NCBI GenBank assembly: GCA_013398295.1 | Contig: VZSF01006858.1 | Location: 1,178,819 to 1,242,818, forward strand | Source: Chionis minor | Taxonomy: Eukaryota > Chordata > Aves > Charadriiformes > Chionididae | Direction: 5' to 3' | DNA: 64,000 nt | In this document: in pieces, positions 25,454 through 37,400 of the stretch | How positions within the stretch are numbered: the first letter of the stretch is position 1 | Layout: each line of letters opens with the position of its first letter | Program-made: the position numbers and the translations under genes | The notes under the pieces: model-generated | What the model was told of the DNA's origin: nothing | Seen by the model: only the letters and a program-made list of their open reading frames with translations | The model's database searches: none

Positions 25454-25858
25454 ATTTGCAAAGCTGCTCTGTGTCTCCTGTTTCGTGTTGGCAGTTGCTA
25501 AGTCACTTTACAAAATTATTAAGCAGTTGAGCTTTTCTGCTCTATTTGATGTTTTCTTTTAGCTGAGCTCCCTCTGTTGCTTCATTATGCATCATTTGTT
25601 TCTTCAATTCCTAGATTAGTTTCACAGTTCTTTATTACTCCTTGGCATAGCTTGCAACACCTTCCCTCAGTGCCGCATTTACAACTGGCATGTGATGCTT
25701 TATTGAACTAGACAAATGTAATACGAATGCAGAAAAAGCATTTTCCAACATTTTTTAATGGTTTTTTTGTTTGTAAATGAGAACAGATTTGAGTGAGTCC
25801 GATTATACCAGATGGATCCCTCTAGTAAAGCAACCTTGCCTAACACTGAAGTGAGCCC

Positions 25859-25908
25859 TGCTAGGCTACATGATCTCCAGAGGTCCCTTCCAACCTACAA
25901 CTTTATCT
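25859..25908 (+). mobile_element. CR1 LINE, 3'-end remnant
   Basis: A short remnant of a CR1 3' end: tgatctccagaggtcccttccaaccta is the standard CR1 terminal block, preceded by a degraded ccctgctaggctaca. The boundary upstream is uncertain; weak similarity may reach back to about 25800. The terminal 8-base repeat is not preserved. Confidence 0.75.
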
Positions 25909-27567
25909 AACTCTCTTTCCTACCTTCCCCTTGCCCAGTTCCGTCCAACTTACTTTTTCCTTGGATCCTTCTCCTGCCTTGCCACCCAGTCTTTCACCAC
26001 AGGTGATAGCAAGTCCTTCTCAATAAGACTACATGCCCACAAATTGATGAAGGACTACACTCACAATACAGCAATTGAGGTTCAAGTCTTCCCTGCCTGC
26101 AAACTCAGCCTGTTCTCTCACGTTCCAGAGAAATGCTTTAGGTATCTGCTACAGGCTACTCGGTGGCTTGCTTTCAATTTCTTGATGTACTTTTACTTTG
26201 CACAGAGTACACAGCAGGAGCTGGGACTGAGGTCTACCTTCTCCCACATGACCACTCTCACTACCAAGTTGCACATCATGTTCTCACCCTCTGATTTGCT
26301 CTTCATCCTCTTCTAGGTCAGTATTTGACTACTTCACTGTGGTATACAATAGAGTGAATGGGAAGAGATTTGCCTGTCACCTTTCCTTTGTTTTTAATAA
26401 CGAGGTACCATAATTACCTGGTTTGAATGGTGCGTTCATGCACTACAGTCTCTGTTGTAAGGGGGCAAAAAAAAAAAGTCAAGAACAACAACACCCTCCC
26501 TTACTCTTCTTCCCCCTAGTTGTTCAGATGAAGCCAAAAGTTGTTTTCACAGCCCCAGCAGAGTACACACTGATAATTTCTCCCGAGTGGTTCCTAGCCA
26601 CTAAAACAACACCGGTAACTAGTTTTAAACTTCACTAATGGCACAAAGAGTAATGCTTTATTTGTCGCTTAGAAACTAGTTATAAATAATAACTTACTTC
26701 TGTGTCCAGTCAAACAGGAAAAGCTGTGACTAATGCAGAGATGCCACCATTTTTACATTTATGTGAAAATGTCTCAGAGGAATAGCAATTGCTTGTGCCT
26801 GAGTGCTTCCTCAGGGCCACTTCTAAGGAAAGACAGAAGGTCACAGACTTGTGTTTCTGTCCTGCTTATTAGGCCAAGTACCAACAACAGTATGCGTGGG
26901 ACAACGAAGGAGATCCTGCAAGCTTGTAACTTCTGCTGCATCACGTAATTCAAAGCTTTCACCGCTCCAAGAGGAGCTCATAAGAAGGCAAGAGTCACTT
27001 CCCTCCACCTCTGCAGATCCCACACAACACTTAATCCACGTTCTTCAGAAGGGCTGTCTCACGCAGTGTGCAGGTATAAGGCGGCAGGACAACAGTCTCT
27101 GTTCCAGACGTAGGACACTACTGCCAGAGAAATAGCTGACAACTGAGGTCGTGGTGTAAAATACAGCTACGGCCCAAAAGCCTTATAGAAATAGCTGAAA
27201 TAATTATTAAACACTTCTTTTTTTGATGGATGAATTTCTTCAGTACAAACACCCAGATGAAGAGTTTGAAGGAGTGTGTGAGAACATAAGTGGGAAGTTA
27301 ATGAGTGAGCAGGGTGGTATTACCATGCCCCAAAGTGAATGTTATCTCTGCACTATGAAAAGAAGCTAAAAATGATACCTGCCAACTATGGAACTTTTGC
27401 TGTTTGAAGGAATAAGAGATTAAACAGCTTCATGAAATGCCAGGAGAGATGAGCAATTATTCAGTGAGGCACTTAGACCACATTAATTACAGGTTGGAAG
27501 GAGAAGCCTCGACAGGGATGTTTCTGTAAGTTGACAGCACTGAAGGAAAAGCCTTCATGTTCTAGGT

Positions 27568-27656
27568 AACCAACATAACAACAACAAAACAACCCACCAC
27601 TACCACAACAAACCAATAAAGAGCAAACAAGCAAGCAAACAACCTCCCCAAACCCT
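27568..27656. repeat. A/C-rich (AAC-like) low-complexity tract
   Basis: Imperfect AAC and ACC units with CAAG insertions, nearly free of T and G on the + strand. Confidence 0.85.
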
Positions 27657-30478
27657 CACACTACAGGAGTCATTACTTTATGAAGAGGATCCAAGAGCTA
27701 TTTAGTGGTGTCCACCCTTTCTCCTCTAAGCCAGGAAATCCAGCTCGTATATTTTGGGCTACTTTTGAGGTACCCCAAAATATTTTGTTAGTAGAATATT
27801 GAGTTTTATTCTTGACCTTAAAATACGCAACAAAATAAATCACCAACTGTGTAGAGTCTGTTACAGAAAAATTAAATCCAGAAAATATGAAGGGGAAAAC
27901 CTTGTATGGTGTCAAGGAGATGCGAAGGATATGATTTCCTTGAGATTTTAGAAGAAAAGTATTTTCATTCCTCCCTCCCCCGCCTTCCTTTCTGTAAGGT
28001 ATAAAGAGATGTTAAACAAACTGAATTCTTTTCTGCTAGTGAGAAACCTGCTGTACCATAGTGGTCTCTCTGTCCAGAAGTATTATTAAAGATTACTTGG
28101 AGACAATTACGCTCACTTTAATTGCAGCAACTGACAATTGCAGTAACACAAGCTCTACATCGCCATGTATTTTATTAAAGAAAATACTATACACTTCAAA
28201 AGCACATGCCTACCAGACTCCTGCCTTTCAGAATTAAGCATTCAGAGTTTTCCACAAGCTTTTTGGTCTTATACAAGCAATATCAAAATATACCATAATA
28301 CTTTCTTTCAGAATGACCTCAACAGCCTTTTGCTTCTAAAGCAAATAAATACTAAATTCAAGAAGCACCCCAATTTACTGTCATTTTAATTAAATCACAC
28401 ACTCTGAACAACTGTCAGCAATTAACTTTTTTCCAGCAGCACTATATCACACAGTATGAATATCTTAAGGCTAATGCAATTTTAATACTTCATACTCATA
28501 GAGATACAAAATTCACTTCAGCTCATCCAAAAAATCCCTCCCTATGCTCAGTCTCCAGACAAAAAACAGCTTTTAAGTTCTCCAAGTCGAGTTTCAGGCA
28601 AGTAACAAACATCATATCTTCTGCTGTGATACTTTCAGAATTGTTTAGAGCTGATCCTATGGACACATCATGCCCTAGCTTAACAGGATTATATTTAGTT
28701 TTAAACTCTCCTTTACGGGAGAGCACTGGCAGGCCAGGTCCTGGGATCCCATGTTGCAATCACGTTCTCATGAGGGCCCCTTCTTGTGCTTTCATGCTCT
28801 GAGGTGTAGCTGATCACCACCATCACCCCATGGAAACTACCAAACTCAACTCAGAAGGTTTGCACATACCTCTAAGAACAGTCAAGTTCTTCCAGCACTG
28901 CTGTTCCTGGGCTGAGGAAGGACTTGAAGCAGGGAACCGAACCAGCAAAAATTTCCTGCAGGAGCAAGGAGAGGAGCAATGGCAGCAGAAACAACCCCTA
29001 AGCAACTAGTGAGGGCAACACCCAGCTGAAACTCCCTAACCTCTGCTGATTGGGCATTTATTGCCTTACTATCTGGCTCCTTCTGGTGTAATCCCCTCAT
29101 CCCAATATTACTCTACCTCCCCTTCCACTCTTCTTCCTCTCTGGTAGAAAATCCTCAAAGTCTTACCTTCAGAATTAGGAAAAAACCTCTGAAAGCCCAG
29201 TGAAATCCTCCTTTTTCAAGGGAAGAGAAAAGATAAGCGGTCATCAGAAGAACAAGCTTACCACTGCTGCAGTCGCACTGATTGCTTTACTTACACCTTA
29301 TGTATGATTTTCTATCCTTCCCATTTCAAGTCTTCACTCTGGAAGAGTAAGAGTTTCTAGCTGCTCTGTATTTGCAAAATGTTAACATACATGGGTTTTG
29401 TTCCTGCCTAGTCCTTAATTCCATCATTATAATAATAAAGGCTGAATATTCAGAAATATTACAAAAATAATGATTAGACAGAAGCCTGAATATTAGGAAA
29501 CAAAAACAGTTGGTTTAAGTTGTAAGCTGTTTTAGAGACTGATTTTCTTCCCCAGCAGACAAGCTGTGAAAATCTAAACTTCACAGTTCAGTTTGGGGTA
29601 TGAGAATTGCCAACAGTCTGGAAGATAACCTGTGTTTGCAAGGACAAGTTAACTAAGCCTCGTTTTCCTCTTGAGGGCTGAGACAATCATTTGTGCTCAC
29701 TCAATGATCTTCCCTTATAAAAGAAAACTATTAAAATGGGGTTTTTTTTTATAAAAAAGGAAAGAATGCATGTTGAAGAGCGTGCTGTCATGTCTGATCA
29801 AGAGCATCAAAAGATCTTTAACTTTTTTAGGTGAGAAAACAAACAAAACCCAAAGGGAAAATCACCAAGTTATTTTTTATATGAAGTTAGAAACTAATGA
29901 GCAGCCAGGTCTGCAACTGGTCCACATGCACAGATTTTTCTTTTCTCTCAGAAGAAGGTGTTTTTTTTCTGCTTAGAGATCTGTAGAGAAAATCAGCTAT
30001 TATAGTTGGACATTTGCCACCTTTTCTTCTAGTTAAAAAACTAACTGTTAGTCCAAATGAAGATTTTCACAGATAATGTTTGACCTCCTCAGACGCTTTT
30101 TTAATTCTCTTAGGAACAGAAATTGTTAATAGTTTAAAAAAACCTGCAATCTCCAATTTCTTTCCAAGCAGTTATCTTTTTACAACACTAGAAATCTCCA
30201 TATTCATGGTTCATATTTTTCCTTCAAGGATTTTCTTATTCTAGCATCTTTTGTATGTGTTTGCCATTTCAAAATCACATTTATGGAAACGCACCACATT
30301 TTGAAGTCCTCTTTCAAAGACAATTCACAAAAAAGGTCTCATCATGGTTTGACACCCAGTTTCAGCTGCTTTTTCTGCCTTTCTTTGCCGATATGGGTAG
30401 GTGGATTTTTGCCTTCAGCCAGCTCCGCCTAGTGACAGCAATTAGTTGGTCAATTAGGTGTGGGCTTGCTCACAGCTT

Positions 30479-30495
30479 TGTCAATTAAATTGACA
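30479..30495. promoter_or_regulatory. Homeodomain-type palindrome in a candidate non-coding element
   Basis: TGTCAATTAAATTGACA is a perfect inverted repeat (8-base arms, one central base). It contains CAATTA and AATTGA cores and TGACA half-sites of the TALE homeodomain type. Within 60 bases upstream there are tgacagcaattag and gtcaattagg. The clustering resembles developmental enhancers, but this is inferred from motifs only. Confidence 0.3.
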
Positions 30496-32610
30496 TGGAA
30501 AAAAAGATAATATCAGGTCAAAGGCTTGTTCACCAGCCACACTAATCTTTTCACTAGATTAAAAGAAACATCTTACTTTTCTCGTTTATAGGGATCTTCA
30601 GGGCAATTTTAGCAAGAAATATAAGCTATTCAGAACTATCATAGCATGGTGTGAGGTGTGAGAAGTGTCTTCAGGCATCAGATAACAACTTTTGGGAATA
30701 GTATAGACAGTTTAATTGCTAGTCATAGAATCTGGATTTGTTTGGTACTCTCCAATAACCACTTCCAGCTGAGAAGTCCAAGAGGGATTTGCCTGAGTGC
30801 TAACTGGTCAATGTGAATCTAATACCAGCCTCTGAATAACACACTGCACAGCTCCAGATAGCTCAGGCTGTCCCCTCTCCGAGTTGCTATACTCCACATC
30901 TTCTTTTTCTCAGCCAAACATATGAACGAGAATTATCAATCAATAATAACATCGTACCACATTTGAAACACAAGTAATTGACTCAGCCAGCAAGATCTGT
31001 TTGTCTTTGTTATCCTGCTCTGCTGCACGGCCCCATTGCTCTCCCGGAGTGTTGATGCTGCGTAGGCAGGTGCTAACAAACATTAATCTCTTGCAATTTC
31101 CTTTGAATAAACTGAAAATGATTAAATGAATACAATGAAAAAGAAGGATGTAAGTACCACAGGAACAGCTAAATTCGGCAATAAATCTACCCTCGACTTT
31201 ATGGTTTTTAGTAGTACTCAGTGACTGAAGTCAGAGAGCTGGCTCTAGTTCCTATTTCTAGAAAGTTTCAGCCCTGCTGAGGTTTTCAATGGTACAAGCT
31301 TTTTATGTTAAGGCACTTTCTTAATCAGCTTTATTTCTGGTATCAAGTACAATTCGGAAGTCAATCACACCTAAGCAGCCTGATAAATGTTTGGTTCATT
31401 CAGTCCTATACAATTAGTTTTGTGTAGAGAAAACCTCTTTACAACACATCTGGTGCCACAGACTCCATCAAAAAGCTCTCACAAGCACAAGCATAGCCTG
31501 ATGTCAGCACGTACTCCAAAGCCATGCTTGAGTTACTAGAGCTACGCTGAGGCCGTGCTGCTTCTGTCGCTAGAACCTCTAGAGAAATATCTTACTGTTG
31601 TGAGCCCTGCTTTAAGCCACTTTGAGATTGTTTTGTTGAAAAGACAGAAGTTCAAATCCCCCTTTGGGAGACTGTGGCCAAAATCATCTCCATTGTCATG
31701 TTTTTCAGCACTCGATGATGTAGAAAATAATCCATTTTAAAAAATTCTTTCTAGGCTGTATTTTTTTTTCCTGATGATTTTCTGAAGGGTAAAATGTCAG
31801 TGTCTCCTTGAAGAAGTATCGTCGATGTTCTCTTTGCAATACTAATCTGCTCCTTTTTGGTCATTTCATTTCCTTTTCTTACAAATTAAATTGATTTGCA
31901 GAGACAGAACTCTTCAAAGATATTCCCATAAGATCTCTGGTTAGATTAAACCAGTACTTCAAACAATAATGAATCTGTTTCTGAAAAACAAATGTTTGTC
32001 TCTTCCAAATTGTGCCTGGAGTTCCCTTGAGCTTTACTATTCAGTGAGAATTAATGTTACATAGCACAAAGGATGGGACTTCTCTGAGAAGACAGGATGC
32101 AGCTGCTTATGCTTAATTAAAACTTATAAGATTTGGTGTGCTGCTTTGATCTCTTGCTTTTTGTTTCTCCACCTTTTGAGCAAAGCATCTATCAAAGTAA
32201 ATGTATGCTGCATCTTTGTCTCAGTGAAAGTCATGCACAGAACCGTCTCTAAAGCTTTCAAAAGGAAATGCCGATTCCTGTCAAGGTGGTAACATTGACA
32301 TGTTTAACTGTGTTTGCACTAAATTTTTAGATCCATGTTAACAATATACGTGGCATATATATTCAGATGATCACAAGCAGATGACAGTGAAATAGTTTGC
32401 ACACACCAACAAATATATGTGCCAAAAGCCATAGAACCTCATTTTAGTGAATGTCATTTACACAAGAAGCCTATACTACATAACGTACCGTATGCATCAC
32501 CCTATAGAACACTGATACAGACACTTGGGCAGGACAAGAATTAGATGCTGCTGGAACGGATGAGAGTCCATACTGCTGCATGAGGTACAGCAGCAAGGAT
32601 CTCATTCCTT

Positions 32611-33204
32611 TCACATCTGTCCAGGCAGTAGCGCAGCTCCTAACAGGAGGAGGACATTGCTTAGCATGATTGGAGCAAAAGGAGCTATGCTATACCAAGC
32701 CAAATCAGAACAAAAGCAGAGAAACCTGCAGTTCTCCCCCTCATTTTTGTATTTTGCGCAAGGCATAGCTAGGCTGTGCACTGGAGTGTGGGGCAGAGCA
32801 TCTGCGTTCGCAGGGACTAGTGGGAGGGGGAGGTGTATTAGCTCAGGCGCAGGCAGACATGGCAAGGCCACTTTAAACTCTGAACTAACTCTCCATCCAA
32901 CAGTGCATTGTACTGCACAGATGCAGCCATCTGGAAACAGCTTGGGAATCTCTGCACTCTCCCTTACGCACAGTGGATAAGCCCTTACTTGAACCCCTGC
33001 AAGCACTGGGGCTGGTCGGCAGCCTAGGGAGCAAAGAAACCTGAATGATGTCTCCTCAGTTTCTGCGTAGCACATATTACTCTCTAAAATTAAATTTGCC
33101 TGAGGGTGTGTCTCATCAGTTACCAGGATTAATTTTCCTCCTCTTCTCAACTGGGTCCCGGGAACCTCTCGAGTAAAAGCAAAACCAACACCACACGACT
33201 TCAC
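32611..33204 (-). other. Long open frame, unknown, probably non-coding
   Basis: This is the longest open frame in the window, 197 codons on the minus strand. The first codon of the full span is GTG, not ATG; in a vertebrate the first usable Met is about 43 codons in (in SNMCYAETEE), leaving about 154 codons. The predicted product has many Cys, Pro and Leu residues and a hydrophobic C-terminal end (MLSNVLLLLGAALLPGQM) but no domain I can name. No splice-linked partner or polyadenylation context was identified. A frame this long is unusual for local base composition, so it is kept as a candidate (retrocopy remnant or lineage-specific ORF), but chance is the likeliest reading. Confidence 0.12.
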
Positions 33205-33867
33205 TCTTTCAACTCGGTGGTTAGATTGTCATGTTGCTGTTTCAGGCAAATACAGTCCAAAAATAGCCATGTTTTGAACATGACTTTGTGCAGAATAAAG
33301 CGCTTAGTGGGTTGCCTTGATCAAGCCACCTGGGATGAAGAAAAAGAAAGAATTCCTTGCAATTTTATCAGGATTTGTCTAACAACTCTCTTTAAAAGAT
33401 CAAATGTTCAGTTACCATCATCTTCAGTCACTGGTGTTGCCATGAAATATTTAATGAAAATAATACCCAGCTCAGTAACTTTTTATCTTCCAGAGTTTTT
33501 AAATGAGCAATTATAACACAGAATAAAACTTCACTTTCTGTTGATTTTGATCATTAGTGATCTTCTAAGCCCTTGCAAACCTAACACAACCACAAAAAAA
33601 TTATCTGAAGAATGGGGAAGATCACCTCTGAAAGAGTAACTGGAAAGATACGACCTTTGTAAGGATTTCGATTCATTGCTATAAACATTTTAACAAAATT
33701 TAATCTGTGTGACTCACAGCCCTTTGAAGCCAAAGGAAAAGTGCATACTTACTTTAAAATTTTGATTTGACTCCATTATATACAAAAAGATCTTTAGGGC
33801 AACCTTTTCAAAAGTGCCCACATGATTAAGCAAGTTAAATCCCACCGTGCTTTGAAAGCATTCCCCG

Positions 33868-34100
33868 TCCACGGGTGCATGACTCAGCCCAGCCTCGTCC
33901 TATCCCCGTCCCCAGGGAGGTGTCCGATGCCCAGGGCTGCCCCAGTGACTTGGCTGCCCACTCCTGGCTGGGGTGGTGAGACACAGGAGGGGTCCAGGCT
34001 GCCAGGCCCTGCCCTGCCACCCTGGGGGACCCCCAGTGCTCCTGGCCTCCTGGCCCCACGGAGCCACCGGTCCCCCACCGCACCCTGGCAAGGAGATTTT
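33868..34100. other. GC-rich block of unknown origin
   Basis: A sharply bounded GC-rich segment in AT-rich surroundings. It is made of C- and G-rich strings with few CpG, so it does not look like a promoter CpG island. It lies just upstream of the CR1 at 34179. Open frames exist on both strands, as expected from composition, with no family motif. Possible sources are a GC-rich repeat not known to me, or sequence carried in with the CR1. Confidence 0.6.
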
Positions 34101-34178
34101 TGGACACGAATCCTGATGAGCAAGGGTGCTTCCCTAAAGATTGGGCTTCAGCACCTGAGTCTCTCTCTGCAAGTGGCA

Positions 34179-34408
34179 GGAGGGCACATGGATATTGGGA
34201 AAAATTTCTTCACCGAAGGGGTTATCAGGCATTGGAACAGGCTGCCCAGGGAGGGGGTGGAGTCACCATCCCTGGAAGTATTTAAAAGATGGGTAGACGT
34301 GGTGCCGAGGGACATGGTTTAGAGGTGGGTTTGGCAGTGTTAGGTTTATGGCTGGACTTGATGATCTTAAAGGTCTCTTCCAATCTAAGTGATTCTGTGA
34401 TTCTATGA
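34179..34408 (+). mobile_element. CR1 LINE 3' fragment, relatively young
   Basis: A 5'-truncated CR1 copy ending gattctgtgattctatga. It shares with the 11821-12189 copy the ordered blocks gatattgggaaaaatttctt, ttggaacaggctgcccaggg, gtggagtcaccatccctgga, gacatggtttagaggtgggt and gatgatcttaaaggtc. Same strand and subfamily as that copy. Only the 3' UTR end remains, so it encodes nothing. Confidence 0.96.
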
Positions 34409-37400
34409 AAGCTTTCCCTAGGCAGAGGCTGACAGCGAGCTTTGGTCAAGCCAGTCTGTGACGGAAGCTTCAGAGTCAAAGCTGGAGCTGCAAACCCTGT
34501 TAAGACTTGTAATATTAGGCATAAAGAAATGCACGGCCCTGCTGGTGAACAAAATCTTTAGCCCATCACTGTAGCCCTTCAGAAAAATGGGGTATGAGAA
34601 AATTCACTGAGGAAGGCACAGAGGAAAAATGCATTTAGGGTGAGAACACCATTGCATGGGGTCTGCAGGAATTTGCTCTGGCATTCAGGATTTCATCCTC
34701 ACTGTTCTTGGAAAACAAAAAGCCATCTTGTAACTACCACTACTAAATTTGTATCAATAATCCTTACAATGCACCATCACTGTGCCCCATGTGTTTCGGT
34801 CCCATGGCGCTCACCTGTACAGCAGAGGAGTTGTGGTCAATCCATACCATCCATCACAGACATCCAGAAGCAGCTTTACTCAACCTTTGTACATTGCTCA
34901 AAACTGTTACACAAGAGTTCATCTTTCAAGATTTGTAGGGCTTAATTTTGAACATTTGCCACTTAATTTAAATACCAAACAGATTACTCTTCTCTCTCTC
35001 AGGTCAAAAATATTTTAGGTCACAACCTAAGAAGAGGATTGAAGAGTAATAGAGAAAGCTTAACCATGCATACAGTGGTATTAGTGATATGTACTGCTTA
35101 AAGCTTTTAGCATAAAAGAAAAGTCACTCATCATCCAGAACCAGGTCGTGGAACATAGCATCCAGGTACTGGTTGAGTGTCACTTGTATTTCTTTACCAG
35201 TGTAACAAAAGACTTTTGGCATTAGAGTCTCAGCTCACTAGTATGGGTTTTTAAAGATAGTCCTTTTGTTCTACTGAAAGCAAGATATGACGTACACAAA
35301 CAGAATTTGTGCTTCTTTTGCTGCCATCCAGATAAAATGCAGTGGCATGCCCTAGGTAGCGGCGCAGCCTCGCAGCCTTTGCTAGCACCTGGAAGGCCAG
35401 GCTGGCTGCTGCTGCTGCTGCGCAAAGGGATGGTTGGTCATGCAAGGTGGTGGCTGTCACTAGAATAGCCAGTGGTGCAAACATAAATGACTTGCCAGGA
35501 TTCAGCTGTCCCTGACCTGCTCTCAGTCATCTCCTCCCTGGGATGGTAAAATGCAGCATTATCTCTAGTGCTGGCAAACCTTGAGCCAACAACTATGAAC
35601 TCAGGATGAAAGTGAATTGTAGCCTTTGCTCCATCTAAGCAGCTACAAGCTTCTAAAAGTTGGAAGGTCATTAGCTGTCTTAGCAATAAATAATGCAGGA
35701 GACAGAATTTTTAAAGAGGATGTACTTTGCCTGAGAGCTGCTACCAGGCTCGTTACTAATTACCAAAATTAAGGGTGTGTCTTCATGGGCAAGTGCAGAA
35801 AAAACCCCAAATCTTGAGCTCTTGCTTTGAGCTGGCATAACTTTAGCTGGTATTTGCAGTCTCAAAATGGCACAGATGTGTTATAACCAGGTGCTTATGA
35901 CTGGCAGGTTGCAAGAGGGGCAGAGGAGCTCATCTACTGAACTCTCCATTTGGATTTAGCTGACTCTCCTTTTCTGGATCACTTGCCTTACAACATTAGA
36001 TTTGATTTAACCTCCACTTTGGGTAATCCTCAGAAAAGTTTGATATATTTTTTGAGAAAGTCACTAAACCTTTCTACAAGTAGGGCATTGTCCTGCAAAT
36101 TATTACATTTCCCATCCCTCCCTGCCCTCAAATCCTGCTCAGACATCAACTTTTTTGACTTAACATGCACAGTCCCTTCTACTGTGTAGGCTGTGCCACA
36201 GTACAAGAGCTACTTGTTTTATATTGAACCATTTTTAATTACAAATTGCAAACACTGTGCTAAAGGGCATGTCCTCAGCCTGCCACGCTTTAGCGCCGTG
36301 TTTTAAATTCTCCTCTTCCCTGGCACATAAATTCTCAGGAGATTTGTGACATTGCATTTTTAAATGAAAGTTTCTGTTTTTAAAATTAGTTTTGTGTTTT
36401 GACACAAACCTGACTAGGAAGAAGGTGGCTGTGCAGAGAAGACAGATGAGCTGATGTATTAGGAAAGATATTAACATGTATCTAAAAAGGTTAATCATTT
36501 TGTAGGTCAAGCCTAGAGTTAAGATGCTAATTTCCTAAGCAAGGTAACAGCATTTTAGTAGATGAAATAATTAAAATGTTCCTCTGGCACAGCAAACTAT
36601 ACATCCACTTGCAAGGTGTGTGTATCACAATATAATAGGCTGGGCTTTTGGCAGGTGGAAGTTTACAGAATTCAAGCACCATCTAATGTTTCCCTTGTAG
36701 TTTGAGCTACTACGTCATTTTTCCAAGTTTACAGATAAAAAAATAAAAGCCCTTGGACACCTTGATTTTGTTGAAGCACGGCATAGAGAAAGCTTAAGAA
36801 TGTAAAAAAATTTTAAAAAAAGATTCAAGGGCTGTGTTATTCAAGAAAAATCTGTCTTCTCTGCTGAGTGGAGCAGACGTGCTATCTAGCAAACCATTTA
36901 AAAGTACTGGTTAGGGACTTCTTGTGCTAAAGGAAAGCTGTTCAACTTGCACTTTCTGCCAAACTTACTTCATTTTGATATTTTCACAGCCTCAGCACTT
37001 GTTTAAATTTGTTTCATATTAAAAACTTCCTTCAAAACAAGGTGGTTACCTTTCAAACACCTGAAGAGACGCCTTCACATTTTATTTTGTTTACTGTGAA
37101 CTGGGAAAAACATATCAAAACAAGTGAACACAACTGGTTTTTTTCCTGCTTAAAGGAACAGAAAGAGATAAGCTCCTTTATAAAAGAACTCAACCTTTTA
37201 CATCAAAACTCAGTCACATGGAACAGTTAAATACAAATGCATGTGCAAGGCTACTTGGGAATTTGCATGGCATTGTGTACTACTTGTGTAGGTATTTAAA
37301 CCTGTGGATAGATGTTGGCATTCTCTACTTATTTTTGCAAATTTCAGCCTGAAGGCAGATTTGTGTCCTAAAAAGACAAAAACAATGTTTGCTTCATCCT

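Larger units (their letters stand above)
16902..25850. other. Intergenic, no gene recognised
   Basis: About 9 kb without a recognisable exon or clear transposon. It contains short C- or G-runs (17755-17770, 18029-18041), a perfect 11-base tandem duplication at 18256-18277, an A14 run at 21582-21595 and a GA microsatellite at 24289-24303. Open frames reach about 115 codons, overlap on both strands and show no domain features. Confidence 0.55.
25909..33860. other. Intergenic, no gene recognised
   Basis: About 8 kb with no recognised exon. A 148-codon plus-strand frame at 25870-26316 begins inside the CR1 tail and shows no family features. An A/C-rich low-complexity stretch lies at 27568-27656. 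Segments at 28086-28160 and 30420-30500 are rich in TAAT/ATTA and CAATTA motifs. A 197-codon minus-strand frame at 32611-33204 is discussed separately. Confidence 0.5.

Noticed and set aside
28523..28759. Minus-strand frame with protein-like composition (NPVKLGHDVSIGSALNNSES)
   Set aside because: No family recognised, no upstream exon or polyadenylation context; about 78 codons is within chance.
30721..30760. agtcatagaatctggatttg, like the complement of a CR1 end
   Set aside because: The match stops after about twelve bases and none of the following CR1 blocks is present.
33822..34322. 166-codon plus-strand frame
   Set aside because: Joins the GC-rich block to the CR1 3' UTR; the last third is CR1 sequence, so it is not a conserved protein.
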